Part shown: in pieces, positions 15,931-24,553 of the stretch
How the letters are laid out: every line of letters begins with the position of its first letter
Position numbering within the stretch: the first letter of the stretch is position 1
Origin: Rhizobium sp. Q54
Lineage (GTDB): Bacteria; Pseudomonadota; Alphaproteobacteria; UBA828
Direction: 5' to 3'
Assembly: GCA_945892755.1 (NCBI GenBank)
Contig: CAMDDO010000033.1
Location: 1-33,979, forward strand
Length of the DNA: 33,979 nucleotides
The notes under the pieces: generated by a model
Seen by the model: only the letters and a program-made list of their open reading frames with translations
What the model was told of the DNA's origin: nothing
Databases searched by the model: none
Made by a program: the position numbers and the translations under genes

Positions 15931-16835
15931 TCGAGTACCTCGCCCTTGGCGATCTCATAGCCGCGCAGCAACGCCTGGACCGCCATCGGCTTGCGCCCCG
16001 GGCGCTGGAGGACGGTCGGTCTGAACGCGCCGCCGATGGCGCAGGCAATCAAGAGCCCGTCGTCGAGCACGGTGCCTGGCGCTGCGTCATCGGCGCGCTC
16101 GACGACCTCGGCAGCCAACACCTTGATCCGCTCGTCGCGATGCAGGAAATGGGCGCCCGGTCTCGGACTGAGCGCGCGGGTCGCGCGCACGAGTTCGCTC
16201 GCGGGCTGGCGCCAGTCGAGCCGCTCATCGCTGGGCAACAGTTTCGCAGCATAGCGGGCTGTCGCGTCATCCTGCGGTACCGCCACGATCGTACCGTGCG
16301 ACAGGCCGTCCAGCGCCTCGATAAGCAGTGTGGCGGAGAGCTCGGCAAGCCGCTGGCGCAGCGCGCCGGCGGTTTCATCCGGGCCGATCGGAACGTGCCT
16401 CGCGAGCAGCATGGGGCCGGTATCGAGCCCCTCCGCCATCTGCATGATGGTGACGCCCGTCTCCCTATCGCCCGCCATGATGGCTCGCTCGATCGGTGCC
16501 GCGCCGCGCCAGCGCGGCAATAGCGACGCATGGGCATTGATACAGCCGAGCCGGGGCGCAGCGAGCACGGCGCGCGGTAGGATCAGACCATAAGCGACAA
16601 CCACCGCGGCATCGACCGTGAGCGCGCTGAAGGCCGCGCTCTCTTCGGCCGGCTTCAACGAGCGCGGCGTGCGCACCATGAGGCCAAGCGCACGCGCGCG
16701 CGCCTCGACCGCTGAGGGCTCGAGCCGCTGGCCACGCCCGGAGGGGCGCGGCGGTTGGCTATAGACGCACGCGATCTGATGTCCCGCGGCGACCAACGCG
16801 TCTAACGAAGGCACGGCGAAATCGGGTGTGCCCAT
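15912..16835 (-). CDS. fmt: Methionyl-tRNA formyltransferase Fmt (start codon anomalous)
   Basis: A formyltransferase that makes fMet-tRNA for initiation, using 10-formyl-tetrahydrofolate. Key residues are visible: Asn100, His102, the [11 protein letters not shown] loop (104-114) and Asp138 in GLDTGPMLL; the C-terminal OB-like tRNA-binding domain follows from about 195. ATG 16835 gives 307 residues but starts at MGTPDF, which removes the first beta strand. That strand is encoded just upstream in frame as RLRLVF before MGTPDF. No ATG, GTG or TTG lies between it and the in-frame stop at 16905-16907. An ATC codon at 16863-16865, six bases after GGGAG (16872-16876), would restore a normal length of about 317. 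This is either a near-cognate start or a point error. It overlaps truA downstream and follows def. Confidence 0.93.
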   Translation of the reverse strand: MGTPDFAVPSLDALVAAGHQIACVYSQPPRPSGRGQRLEPSAVEARARALGLMVRTPRSLKPAEESAAFSALTVDAAVVVAYGLILPRAVLAAPRLGCINAHASLLPRWRGAAPIERAIMAGDRETGVTIMQMAEGLDTGPMLLARHVPIGPDETAGALRQRLAELSATLLIEALDGLSHGTIVAVPQDDATARYAAKLLPSDERLDWRQPASELVRATRALSPRPGAHFLHRDERIKVLAAEVVERADDAAPGTVLDDGLLIACAIGGAFRPTVLQRPGRKPMAVQALLRGYEIAKGEVLECPASA

Positions 16836-16900
16836 AAAGACGAGTCGAAGGCGCGTGGTGTCGATGGCTGGCTCCCGAGCCGCAGCGGATTTCCACTCAG

Positions 16901-16930
16901 TTCGTCATGCCCGGCCTTGACCTGGCAACC
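16901..16930. repeat. Partial copy of a palindromic intergenic repeat
   Basis: The stretch beginning TTCGTCATGCCCGGCCTTGACC closely matches the first arm of the repeat at 19377-19453. It lies between def and fmt, and its edge supplies the in-frame stop before fmt. The second arm is not evident, so this is a half or decayed copy. Confidence 0.6.
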
Positions 16931-16961
16931 ACGAAATATGGAATTCGAGATCTTGCCGCAG

Positions 16962-17483
16962 TCAGGCGCCAACCGCCTCGACGCGTTTGAGCTTCTGCAG
17001 CCGGCGCAGGATGATGCTGCGGCGCACCGCCGAAATGTGATCGACGAAGAGGATGCCTTCCAAGTGGTCGAGCTCGTGCTGAAGGCAGATCGCGGTCACG
17101 CCCTCGAATTCACGCTCCTGCTGGATTCCGGTCTCGTCCAGGTAGCGGACGCGCGCCTTGGAGGGGCGCTCGACCTCGGCGAACTGGTCGGGCAGCGACA
17201 GGCAGCCCTCTTCGTGCAGGAGCGTTTCGTCCCCCTGCCAGAGCAACTCGGGGTTGATCATTTTGATCGGCGCCGGCGGCTGATCCTTGAGGTGAACGTC
17301 GGCGACCACCAGTCGCTTCGGCACGCCGACCTGAATCGCTGCAAGGCCGATGCCGTCTTCGGCGTACATCGTCTCCAGCATGTCATCAAGCAGCGCGCGC
17401 ACACTGTCATCGACGGTCTCAACCGGGGTCGAGCGAACCTTCAGGCGTCGGTCCGGGGCAATGATGATCAGGCGACGCGCCAT
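16962..17483 (-). CDS. def: Peptide deformylase
   Basis: A 173-residue metalloenzyme that removes the formyl group from nascent proteins. All three motifs are intact: GIGLAAIQ (44-51), EGCLSLP (92-98, metal ligand Cys94) and QHELDH (135-140, His ligands and catalytic Glu). The C-terminal basic helix RRSIILRRLQKLKR is typical. I start at ATG 17483 (MARRLIIIAPDRRLK) because it matches the family; an upstream TTG at 17498 would add five residues. It is first in the def-fmt-truA operon; the 126-base gap to the fmt ATG holds the repeat at 16901-16930. It is divergent from rmuC. Confidence 0.95.
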   Translation of the reverse strand: MARRLIIIAPDRRLKVRSTPVETVDDSVRALLDDMLETMYAEDGIGLAAIQVGVPKRLVVADVHLKDQPPAPIKMINPELLWQGDETLLHEEGCLSLPDQFAEVERPSKARVRYLDETGIQQEREFEGVTAICLQHELDHLEGILFVDHISAVRRSIILRRLQKLKRVEAVGA

Positions 17484-17595
17484 GGCGGCAGAACTCAAAT
17501 GATTCCGGGGAAATGCGCCCGTTTAGGTAGGCTGCGACTTGGGCTTCGTCAAGCGGCATACGGGCGCTTTGACAGGGGCGTATCGGCGCGGTCAG

Positions 17596-18768
17596 ATGCT
17601 TGCCATGGACCCCATATTGCCGATTCTCCTCGGGCTTGTCGCGCTGGTCGCAGTCGTCGCGGCGGCGCTGCTCGGCTTCCGCGCGAACAGCCGTTCGGCG
17701 GCGCTCACGGCCGAAATGATGCGGCTCGGCGAACAGATGCGTGCCAAGGAGTCCGAGGCCGAAGCGCGGCTCAAAGGCTTGGCCGAGGCGCAAACCACCG
17801 GCCAGCACGCGCTCGCGGATCGTTTGACGCTGCAGGAACGCGTGCTGATGCGCGCCTTGGAAGAGAGATTGACCGAGGTATCGCAGCGTGTCGGGCTCGG
17901 CCTCGAAAAATCGACCAAGGAAACGCTCGAGACCATGGCCAAGTTACAGGAGCGGCTCGCCACCATCGATCAGGCCCAGGCCAATCTCGTGCAGCTCTCG
18001 ACCCAAGTGGTTGGCCTGCAGGATATTCTCGCCAACAAGCAGGCACGCGGCGCGTTCGGGGAAATCCAGCTTGAAAATCTGGTGAGCCAGGTTCTGCCGC
18101 CCGCGGCCTACCGATTCCAGGCCCAGCTCTCCAACGGCAAGCGTGCCGATTGTCTGCTTGATCTGCCGCTGCCGCCCGGTCCAATCGCGATCGACGCCAA
18201 GTTTCCGCTCGAGGGCTATCACGCGATTCGCGCCGCGACCGATGACGCCGGTCGGCAGACCGCCGCGCGCGTCTTCCGCCAATCGGTCCTGACCCACATC
18301 AAGGATATCGCGAGTCGCTACATTTTGCCGGGCGAGACCGCCGAATCCGCGCTCATGTTCCTGCCGAGCGAGGCGGTCTATGCCGAGCTCCATGCCGGCT
18401 TTCCCGACGTGCTCGAAGAATCCTATCGCAGCCGCGTTTTCATCGTCTCGCCGACCACGCTGTGGGCCACGCTCAACACCGTGCGAGCCATCTTGAAGGA
18501 TGTCCGCATGCGCGAGCAGGCCGGGTTGATCCAAAAAGAAGTGCGCACGCTCCTTGAGGACGTAAGCCGGCTCGACGGTCGCGCGGCCAATCTCGAGCGC
18601 CATTTCGACCAAGCGCGCGAAGACCTGCGTCAGCTTCGGATCTCGACCACGAAGATCGCCAGCCGTGGCGAGAAGATCGAAGATGTACGCCTGGAGGACG
18701 AGATTGCGTCGCCGTCACCTGGGCCGGAGGCCGAAGTTCCGCGCGTCAAAGCGGGCGGCGCGCCTTGA
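17596..18768 (+). CDS. rmuC: DNA recombination protein RmuC
   Basis: A protein of about 390 residues with an N-terminal membrane anchor ([22 protein letters not shown]), a coiled-coil region (approximately residues 30-140) and the RmuC nuclease-like core. Family landmarks are [16 protein letters not shown], the predicted PD-(D/E)xK active-site region [13 protein letters not shown], and [19 protein letters not shown]. RmuC limits DNA inversions and rearrangements in E. coli and is thought to be a nuclease. The start may be ATG 17596 or ATG 17605; further upstream the frame is open but not family-like. It is transcribed away from def, and its last 23 bases overlap the convergent recR. Confidence 0.93.
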   Translation: MLAMDPILPILLGLVALVAVVAAALLGFRANSRSAALTAEMMRLGEQMRAKESEAEARLKGLAEAQTTGQHALADRLTLQERVLMRALEERLTEVSQRVGLGLEKSTKETLETMAKLQERLATIDQAQANLVQLSTQVVGLQDILANKQARGAFGEIQLENLVSQVLPPAAYRFQAQLSNGKRADCLLDLPLPPGPIAIDAKFPLEGYHAIRAATDDAGRQTAARVFRQSVLTHIKDIASRYILPGETAESALMFLPSEAVYAELHAGFPDVLEESYRSRVFIVSPTTLWATLNTVRAILKDVRMREQAGLIQKEVRTLLEDVSRLDGRAANLERHFDQAREDLRQLRISTTKIASRGEKIEDVRLEDEIASPSPGPEAEVPRVKAGGAP

Positions 18769-19339
18769 GCGCGGCCGAGAGCGTGCCGTCGTCGAGATAG
18801 TCGAGTTCGCCGCCAACCGGCACGCCATGGGCGAGGCGACTGATGACCAAAGGCAAGCCGGCCAGGCGATCGGTCAGATAATGAGCCGTGGTCTGGCCCT
18901 CGACCGTCGCGCTGGTCGCGAGAATGACCTCTTTCACGGCGGGTTCCTTGGCGCGCGCGATCAATGGTGCGATCGCTAGGTCCTCGGGACCGATGCCGTC
19001 GAGCGCCGAAAGGAGGCCGCCGAGCACGTGGTAGCGGCCCTTGAAGCTGTGCGTGCGCTCAAGCGCCCAAAGATCGGCGACGTCTTCGACCACGCAGATG
19101 AGCGAAGCGTCGCGTGTCGAATCGGCGCAGATCGCGCACGGGCCGATCGAATCGAGATTGCCGCAAATCGGGCACGCTCTGACCGCGCTCGCGGCGGCTT
19201 CAAGCGCGCGGCGGAGCGGCTCCAGCAGGGCCTCGCGCCGCTTCAATAGGACCAGCGCCGCGCGTCGCGCCGAGCGCGGCCCCAGCCCCGGCAGCCGCGC
19301 CAGGCACTGGATCAAGGCGTCGATTTCCGGCCCGGCCAT
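18746..19339 (-). CDS. recR: Recombination protein RecR
   Basis: A 197-residue recombination mediator acting with RecF/RecO to load RecA on gapped DNA. It shows an N-terminal helix-hairpin-helix ([17 protein letters not shown]), a four-cysteine zinc finger (Cys56, Cys59, Cys68, Cys71) and a Toprim domain containing [13 protein letters not shown]. The [24 protein letters not shown] end is canonical. It is the last gene of the dnaX-ybaB-recR cluster. A palindromic repeat (19377-19453) separates it from ybaB, and its 3' end overlaps rmuC. Confidence 0.97.
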   Translation of the reverse strand: MAGPEIDALIQCLARLPGLGPRSARRAALVLLKRREALLEPLRRALEAAASAVRACPICGNLDSIGPCAICADSTRDASLICVVEDVADLWALERTHSFKGRYHVLGGLLSALDGIGPEDLAIAPLIARAKEPAVKEVILATSATVEGQTTAHYLTDRLAGLPLVISRLAHGVPVGGELDYLDDGTLSAALKARRPL

Positions 19340-19376
19340 GGACTAAGGCCGATGTTCGAACACGCGTCGCCCCCTT

Positions 19377-19453
19377 TTCGTCATGCCCCGGCTTGACCGG
19401 GGCATCCAGGCTCAACGAAAGACTGGATTGCCGGGTCAAACCCGGCAATGACG
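19377..19453. repeat. Complete palindromic intergenic repeat between ybaB and recR
   Basis: The element starts TTCGTCATGCCCCGGCTTG and ends CCCGGCAATGACG. The outer arms CGTCATGCC and GGC(A)ATGACG are inverted, and inside each arm is a small hairpin (GCCCCGGcttgaCCGGGGC and TTGCCGGGtcaaaCCCGGCAA). Such REP-like elements occur in many copies in alphaproteobacterial genomes. It is transcribed within the dnaX operon and could affect recR mRNA. Confidence 0.75.
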
Positions 19454-19502
19454 GAGGGGGGAAGGCGCCGCGCGCGCATCATGCCGAGTGCCAAACTGGC
19501 GA

Positions 19503-19826
19503 TCAGAACGGCAAATTGAGTCCGCCCGGCAGTTTGAGGCCGCCGGTGATCTTCGCCATCTCGGCATTGACGTGCGCCTCGACCTTGTTCTTAGCGTCGT
19601 TGAAAGCGGCGACAATGAGGTCTTCCAACACCTCGATGTCGTCGGGCTTGGCGAGCGAGGGATCGAGTTTGATCTTGCGCATCTCGCCCTTGCCGTTGAG
19701 CGTGACCACGACCAACCCGCCGCCGGCCTGTCCCTCGATATCGAGTTTGCCGAGGCTCTCTTGCATCGCCGTCATGCGCGCCTGCATGACCTGCGCCTGC
19801 TTCATCATTTGTCCGATGTTCTTCAT
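19503..19826 (-). CDS. ybaB: Nucleoid-associated protein YbaB/EbfC
   Basis: A 107-residue dimeric DNA-binding protein. The pattern MKNIGQMMKQAQVMQARMTAMQE, then VTLNGKGEMRKIKLDPSL and DLIVAAFNDAKNKVEAHVNAEM, is diagnostic of the YbaB/EbfC family. Its ATG overlaps the dnaX stop (19823-19826, ATGA), so it is translationally coupled. The dnaX-ybaB-recR order is conserved across many bacteria. The protein condenses DNA and can influence transcription; a specific role here is not visible. Confidence 0.96.
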   Translation of the reverse strand: MKNIGQMMKQAQVMQARMTAMQESLGKLDIEGQAGGGLVVVTLNGKGEMRKIKLDPSLAKPDDIEVLEDLIVAAFNDAKNKVEAHVNAEMAKITGGLKLPGGLNLPF

Positions 19827-21592
19827 GGCTCCTCGTCCGGTTCGTCGATGTCGCGTGGGTCGGCCGTCGGCTCTGCAAGGTCCACGGCGCGCACCCGGCG
19901 CTTGACGTCGCTGATGCGCGCGCCGGGAAACAGCTCGAGCGCCGCTTTCACCACGGGGTGCCGCGCCGCCTGATCGAGCGCGCGCTTCCGGTCATGATTC
20001 GCTTGTTCTGCGAGCGTCGGCTCGCCCTCTTCATTCGATACGGCGACAACCCAGCGCTCGCCGGTCCAGTCCTGCAGGGTTCTGGAGAGCAGCGTCGGCA
20101 GCTTCTGCGCCGCGGCCGCGCTCAAGCGAAGCTCGATGCGCCCCGGCTCGAAGTGCACAAGATGCGCATCGTGCACGAGCAGCGAATGAAGGATCGGCTC
20201 GCGTTTGGACTCGGCCAACGCCACGACGTCGGCGAACGAGCGGGGACGGATCGGTTCCGGCCCTTGAGACGCGACCGCTTCGACGCGGAGCGCGGCTTGC
20301 GGCGCCCCGGCTGGCGCGGAGGAACGACTGCCCGACGGCGCCGTGGGCGCTACGCGCGGCGGCTCGGTACGCATGTCGCCACCCCGTGAGACCGGAATCG
20401 GAGGTGCCGGCGCGGCCTGTTGCGCGCCGCTTTCGCGGGCCAGCGCGGTCAGCGCCTCGGCCGGTGTCGGCAGGTTGGCGGCATAGGCCAGCCGGATCAG
20501 CGCCATTTCGACTGCCTGGAGCGAATCCGCCGCGACGCGTGCATCGCCCGCGCCTTTGAATAGAATCTGCCAAGCCCGGCTCAGCACCGGCATGGTAAGC
20601 GTCGCGGCGAGCGCGCGGCCCTTGGCGCGCTCGGCCTCCGGCACGGTCGGGTCGTCGGCCGCGCCGGGCAAGACCTTTAGTCGGGTCAGCCAATGGCTGA
20701 ACTCCAGAAGATCGGCAAGCACGACCGCCGGGTCCGCACCCGCCGAATATTGACGCTCGAGATTGGCAAGCGCGCCCGGTACGTCGCCTTTCATCAAGGC
20801 CTCGAACAACTCGATCACCTGCACGCGGTCGGCGAGGCCGAGCATGTCGCGTACCATCGGCTCGTCGATCGCGCCGCCGCCATGGGCGATCGCCTGATCC
20901 AAGAGCGACAGGCCGTCGCGCACCGAACCGTCGGCGGCACGCGCGATCAACGCGAGCGCGCCCGGTTCGATCGCGACGGTCTCGGTCTTCACGATGCGGC
21001 TGAAATGGCCGATCAGCGTCGCTGCCTCGACGCGCCGGAGATCGAAGCGTTGGCAGCGCGACAGCACGGTGACCGGCAGCTTCCGCACCTCGGTGGTCGC
21101 GAACAGAAAGATGACGTGCGGCGGCGGCTCCTCGAGCGTCTTCAGCAGCGCATTGAAGGCCGCGCCGGACAGCATGTGCACTTCGTCGATGATATAGACC
21201 TTGTAGCGCGCGATCGCCGGCTTGTAGCGCACGCCATCGATCAGCTCGCGCATGTCGCCGACGCCGGTGTGGCTCGCGGCGTCCATTTCGATCACGTCGA
21301 CGTGACGGTCCTCGGCGATCGAGACGCAGGGCTCGCACACGCCGCAAGGCTCGGGCGTCGGGCCGCTCTTGCCATCCGGGCCAACGCAATTCAACCCACG
21401 TGCGATGATGCGCGCCGTCGAGGTCTTGCCCACGCCGCGCACCCCGGTGAAGAGAAAGGCATGCGCGATCCGCCCCGATTTGAACGCGTTGGTCACCGTG
21501 CGCACCAGCGCGTCCTGGCCGATCAGCTCGGCCAGCGTTCGCGGCCGGTACTTCCGGGCGAGCACGCGATAGGGGGCGGCGCCGTCGCTCAT
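19823..21592 (-). CDS. dnaX: DNA polymerase III subunits gamma/tau
   Basis: A 589-residue clamp-loader ATPase. Visible parts are Walker A GVRGVGKTS (50-58), a zinc module with Cys69, Cys83, Cys86 and Cys89, Walker B IIDEVHML (134-141), and the SRC motif with the arginine finger (178-180). A Pro/Ala-rich linker (about 385-440) leads to a C-terminal polymerase-binding domain. I see no obvious A-rich slippery site of the E. coli type, so a shorter gamma form by frameshift is not supported. It is the first protein gene after ffs on the minus strand and overlaps ybaB by ATGA. Confidence 0.96.
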   Translation of the reverse strand: MSDGAAPYRVLARKYRPRTLAELIGQDALVRTVTNAFKSGRIAHAFLFTGVRGVGKTSTARIIARGLNCVGPDGKSGPTPEPCGVCEPCVSIAEDRHVDVIEMDAASHTGVGDMRELIDGVRYKPAIARYKVYIIDEVHMLSGAAFNALLKTLEEPPPHVIFLFATTEVRKLPVTVLSRCQRFDLRRVEAATLIGHFSRIVKTETVAIEPGALALIARAADGSVRDGLSLLDQAIAHGGGAIDEPMVRDMLGLADRVQVIELFEALMKGDVPGALANLERQYSAGADPAVVLADLLEFSHWLTRLKVLPGAADDPTVPEAERAKGRALAATLTMPVLSRAWQILFKGAGDARVAADSLQAVEMALIRLAYAANLPTPAEALTALARESGAQQAAPAPPIPVSRGGDMRTEPPRVAPTAPSGSRSSAPAGAPQAALRVEAVASQGPEPIRPRSFADVVALAESKREPILHSLLVHDAHLVHFEPGRIELRLSAAAAQKLPTLLSRTLQDWTGERWVVAVSNEEGEPTLAEQANHDRKRALDQAARHPVVKAALELFPGARISDVKRRVRAVDLAEPTADPRDIDEPDEEP

Positions 21593-21624
21593 GGTGATCC
21601 GTCTGGCCAGACAGGCAGGAGGGC

Positions 21625-21721
21625 GGGAGGCCGGACAAACGACCCGGCTCGAAACTCGTTACGGCTGCTTCCTTCCGGACCTGACCGGGTTGGCGAGGGA
21701 ACCGTCCATCGCCGACCTCCC
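21625..21721 (-). ncRNA. ffs: Signal recognition particle RNA (4.5S type)
   Basis: The minus strand carries the near-universal SRP RNA domain IV core GGTCAGGTCCGGAAGGAAGC (20 bases, complement of 21667-21686), with the GGAA tetraloop and the asymmetric internal loop that binds Ffh. The ends GGGAGGTCGG (5', from 21721) and CCGGCCTCCC (3', to 21625) pair over 10 base pairs, with one G-U, and define a 97-nt hairpin RNA. It lies 32 bases upstream of the dnaX start codon. The ffs-dnaX arrangement is common in alphaproteobacteria. The RNA is essential for co-translational membrane targeting with Ffh and FtsY. Confidence 0.93.
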
Positions 21722-21727
21722 ACGCCT

Positions 21728-21756
21728 AATATCGACCTTCCGCACCGGCGCTTCAA
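21728..21756 (-). promoter_or_regulatory. Candidate promoter of ffs with a palindrome over the -35
   Basis: Read on the minus strand, TTGAAG (21756-21751) and GATATT (21733-21728) have 17-base spacing and the -10 ends six bases before the RNA 5' end. The -35 is embedded in a perfect inverted repeat, GGCGCTT-C-AAGCGCC (21747-21761), which could be an operator. Confidence 0.5.
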
Positions 21757-21819
21757 GCGCCCCGGGCGATCACAGGGCCTCACTTTGACCAGATTCTGTC
21801 GCTGTGCCAGTCTCGCGCC

Positions 21820-22767
21820 ATGTACGGCTCGGCCCCGCCACGCGGCAATCCATTCTCCGGCGTTCCGCTGGATCGCATCCATCACCTGAGAGACGATCAG
21901 GCTTGGCTCGACGCGCGCCTGAGCGATCCCGCGACCCGCTTCGTCGCGGTGACCAAGAGTCGCAATCTGATTTTGAACGGCTCGGAAATGCGGGCTTTTT
22001 TCCACACCCGCGAGACCATCGCCGATTTGGTCACCGAGCGCAGCACCGTGGCGCTGCTCGGTTTGGGTGAGGAGCCGGCGGCGGAGGCCGCGCACTTTGC
22101 AATCGATTTGTCCGATGCGTCCGATGAAGAACTCATGGCGCGTTCGCCGTCCGCCGAGCTGATGGATCTGCGCCAGCTCGTCCAGGTCATTCCGAGCCAC
22201 GAGGCGGCGTTGCTCGCCTATGCCCGTGGTCTGCTCTATTGGCATTCGCGCCACCTATTCTGTGCCGTGTGCGGCGCGCTTAGCGTCTCGCGCTCCGCCG
22301 GGCATCTTCGTGTCTGCACCAATGAAGCGTGTGGGGCCTCGCATTTTCCGCGCACCGATACAGCGGTGATCATGCTCGTGCATGACGGCGATCGCTGCGT
22401 GATGAGCCGGCAATCCCATTGGCCGCTCGGCATGCATTCGACGCTCGCCGGTTTTCTTGAACCCGGCGAAAGTCTCGAAGAAGCCGTGGCACGCGAGGTC
22501 CATGAGGAAACCGGGTTGCGCGTCGCTGATGTGCGCTATCATTCCTCGCAACCTTGGCCGTTCCCGGCTTCGATCATGGTCGGCTTCTATGCCCGCGCGG
22601 CTGGCGGCGACTTTCGCCCCAATCTCGATGAGCTTGAAAGCGCGGGCTGGTATTCGCGCGAGCAACTCAAGGCCGCCCGCGAAGGCGAGACGTTTCATCT
22701 GCCCAATGCCTATTCGATCGCACGCCGGTTGATCGAAGACTGGCTCGAAGGGCGAGTCCAACTTTAG
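21820..22767 (+). CDS. nudC: NAD(+)/NADH pyrophosphatase NudC
   Basis: A 315-residue Nudix hydrolase that cleaves NADH and NAD+ and can remove NAD caps from RNA. It has a zinc ribbon (Cys148, Cys151, Cys166, Cys171), a complete Nudix box in GFLEPGESLEEAVAREVHEE (211-230) continuing into TGL, and the NudC-specific SQPWPFP motif (243-249). The N-terminal domain is also of the NudC type. The gene is divergent from ffs-dnaX. Its stop shares four bases with the stop of the convergent pheA gene. Confidence 0.93.
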   Translation: MYGSAPPRGNPFSGVPLDRIHHLRDDQAWLDARLSDPATRFVAVTKSRNLILNGSEMRAFFHTRETIADLVTERSTVALLGLGEEPAAEAAHFAIDLSDASDEELMARSPSAELMDLRQLVQVIPSHEAALLAYARGLLYWHSRHLFCAVCGALSVSRSAGHLRVCTNEACGASHFPRTDTAVIMLVHDGDRCVMSRQSHWPLGMHSTLAGFLEPGESLEEAVAREVHEETGLRVADVRYHSSQPWPFPASIMVGFYARAAGGDFRPNLDELESAGWYSREQLKAAREGETFHLPNAYSIARRLIEDWLEGRVQL

Positions 22768-23672
22768 GCGACGAACTGGGCGCTCTCGAAGCGATAGGGA
22801 TGGGCGCGGTAGGTGCCGAGCAGTTTCATCTCGCGCGAGAAGAATTTTAGCTCTTCAAGCGCGAGCGCGACATTGCGCTGCTTGGGGTGGCCCTCGATAT
22901 CGGCGTAAAAGCGCGTCGCGGTGAAGGCGCCGCCGACCATGTAGCTTTCGAGCTTGGTCATGTTGACGCCATTGGTCGCGAAGCCGCCGAGCGCCTTATA
23001 GAGCGCCGCCGACACGTTCCTGACATTGAACACGAACGAGGTGACCAGCCGGTCTTCCGACGGGTTCGGATTAATCGGCTCGCGCGCCAGAATAATAAAG
23101 CGTGTCGTGTTGTGCGCTTCATCCTCGATGCCGGCGACCAGCGTCTTCAGCCCATAGATCTTGGCCGCGAGCTCGGAGGCGATCGCGGCGCGCGTCGGGT
23201 CGTCGGCCCTGGCGACCTCGGCGGCGGCGCCGGCCGTGTCGACATGGACGATCGGCTTCAATTTCAGGCGCGCCACCAGCTTGCGGCATTGCGAGAGCGC
23301 GTGGACGTGCGAATGCACGGTCCTGACGCTTTTCAACGTGGCGCGCGGCGTGGCCAATAATTGATGGCGCACGCGGTGGAAGTGCTCGCCAACGATGTGC
23401 AGCCCCGAATCGGGCAAAAGTTGGTGAATATCGGCGACCCGCCCCGCGACCGAATTCTCGATCGGGATCATGGCGAGGCGCGCGCGCCCCTTGGCGACCG
23501 CCGCGAACGTGTCGGGGAAGCTCCGACAGGGCAGTGTCGTCATGGCGGGGAACGCTTCGCGACACGACAGGTCCGAATAGGCGCCCGGCTCGCCCTGAAA
23601 GGCGATGCTCTGCGCCGCTTGGCGCGCGGCTGTTCGGGCGGCGGCGCGAGGCTTCTGTTTCGGCTTGGTCAT
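22764..23672 (-). CDS. pheA: Prephenate dehydratase
   Basis: A 302-residue monofunctional prephenate dehydratase making phenylpyruvate for phenylalanine. The catalytic domain (about 22-200) contains the [13 protein letters not shown] start, [11 protein letters not shown], and the Thr-Arg-Phe motif (NTTRF, 188-192) essential for catalysis. A C-terminal ACT regulatory domain (about 208-290) includes [10 protein letters not shown], equivalent to the ESRP phenylalanine-binding site. There is no chorismate mutase domain. The first 20 residues are a basic extension. Its ATG overlaps the kdsB stop (ATGA), so the two are coupled. Confidence 0.95.
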   Translation of the reverse strand: MTKPKQKPRAAARTAARQAAQSIAFQGEPGAYSDLSCREAFPAMTTLPCRSFPDTFAAVAKGRARLAMIPIENSVAGRVADIHQLLPDSGLHIVGEHFHRVRHQLLATPRATLKSVRTVHSHVHALSQCRKLVARLKLKPIVHVDTAGAAAEVARADDPTRAAIASELAAKIYGLKTLVAGIEDEAHNTTRFIILAREPINPNPSEDRLVTSFVFNVRNVSAALYKALGGFATNGVNMTKLESYMVGGAFTATRFYADIEGHPKQRNVALALEELKFFSREMKLLGTYRAHPYRFESAQFVA

Positions 23673-24427
23673 GGCGCTCGAACAGGGCGGGTGCGGGCGA
23701 CGATCAAGGCTTCCGCCCGATCGAGGTCGGCCGGAGTATCGACACCGAGCGGTACGGTGTCAACGAACGCCACCTCGATGTGCATGCCGGCTTCCAGGGC
23801 GCGAAGCTGCTCGAGTCGCTCGCGCGTTTCGAGTCGGCTCGGCGGCAACCCGACGAAGCGCTCCAGGGCGTCACGCCGATAGGCGTAGAGCCCGATATGA
23901 TGGAACAGCGGGCCAACGCCATGCGGCGCGCTCGCACGCGTGAAATAGAGCGCGCGGCCATGCGCCGCGCCGGCCGCCACCGAGACCACGGCCTTCACGA
24001 CGTTCGGATCGGTGCGTTCCTCGGGCACGCGAATTTCGGCCGCCAGCGTGCCGATATCGACCGCCGGGTCATCGAGCAGGCCAAGCGCGGTTCGCGGCAG
24101 GGTCGGATCGAGCGTCGGCAGGTCGCCCTGCAAATTGAGTACGACATCGTGCGCGCGCGCCGGGTCGAGTTTTTGCAGCGCCTCGAAGATGCGGTCCGAA
24201 CCCGACGCATGAGCCGGGTCGGTCAAGACCGCTTCGCCGCCCGCTGCCTCGACCGCCGCCGCGATTTCGGGTTCGGCGCAGGCGACCGCGACGCGGCCGA
24301 CAGCCGCTTCGGTCGCGCGCCTCAGCACATGAACGATCATCGGCAGACCGCCAATGAGCGCGAGCGGTTTGCCCGGCAGCCGAGTCGAGGCCATCCGTGC
24401 CGGAATCAGAACGATCGGATTCTTCAA
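23669..24427 (-). CDS. kdsB: 3-deoxy-manno-octulosonate cytidylyltransferase (CMP-KDO synthetase)
   Basis: A 252-residue nucleotidyltransferase that activates KDO for lipopolysaccharide inner core. Motifs include [20 protein letters not shown] at the N-terminus (CTP binding), [22 protein letters not shown] (metal-binding Asp; QGDEP in most homologues), [17 protein letters not shown] and the C-terminal [13 protein letters not shown]. It shows the cell makes KDO-containing LPS. It is cotranscribed with pheA, and divergent from the cytochrome c gene across 126 bases. Confidence 0.95.
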   Translation of the reverse strand: MKNPIVLIPARMASTRLPGKPLALIGGLPMIVHVLRRATEAAVGRVAVACAEPEIAAAVEAAGGEAVLTDPAHASGSDRIFEALQKLDPARAHDVVLNLQGDLPTLDPTLPRTALGLLDDPAVDIGTLAAEIRVPEERTDPNVVKAVVSVAAGAAHGRALYFTRASAPHGVGPLFHHIGLYAYRRDALERFVGLPPSRLETRERLEQLRALEAGMHIEVAFVDTVPLGVDTPADLDRAEALIVARTRPVRAP

Positions 24428-24489
24428 TCTATTTTGCTCACCATCGGGCCAGTGGGCAGGCCTCGGCGAGGGTGCCGAGATGTTGGACA

Positions 24490-24519
24490 GGGCGGGGCGA
24501 AGCGGCTAATCTCCCGCCC
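24490..24519. other. Short inverted repeat between kdsB and the cytochrome c gene
   Basis: GGGCGGG (24490-24496) and CCCGCCC (24513-24519) form a 7-base-pair stem with a 16-base loop, 35 bases before the cytochrome ATG. It could be an operator or a leader hairpin; there is nothing else to decide between them. Confidence 0.3.
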
Positions 24520-24553
24520 CGTTCAAACCGCCTGCAGAGCGTTCGGGTACCAT

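Noticed and set aside
19823-21592. Programmed frameshift in dnaX for a gamma form
   Set aside because: No A6G-type slippery sequence with a following stop could be seen; other alphaproteobacteria make short forms by proteolysis.
20031-21638. 535-codon minus-strand frame overlapping dnaX
   Set aside because: Arg-rich composition without motifs, in a second frame of dnaX, whose Walker motifs and zinc module are intact.
23534-24553. Upstream extension of the cytochrome c frame
   Set aside because: It is opposite kdsB and pheA and Arg-rich. The membrane anchor beginning at ATG 24554 is a normal N-terminus for this cytochrome type.
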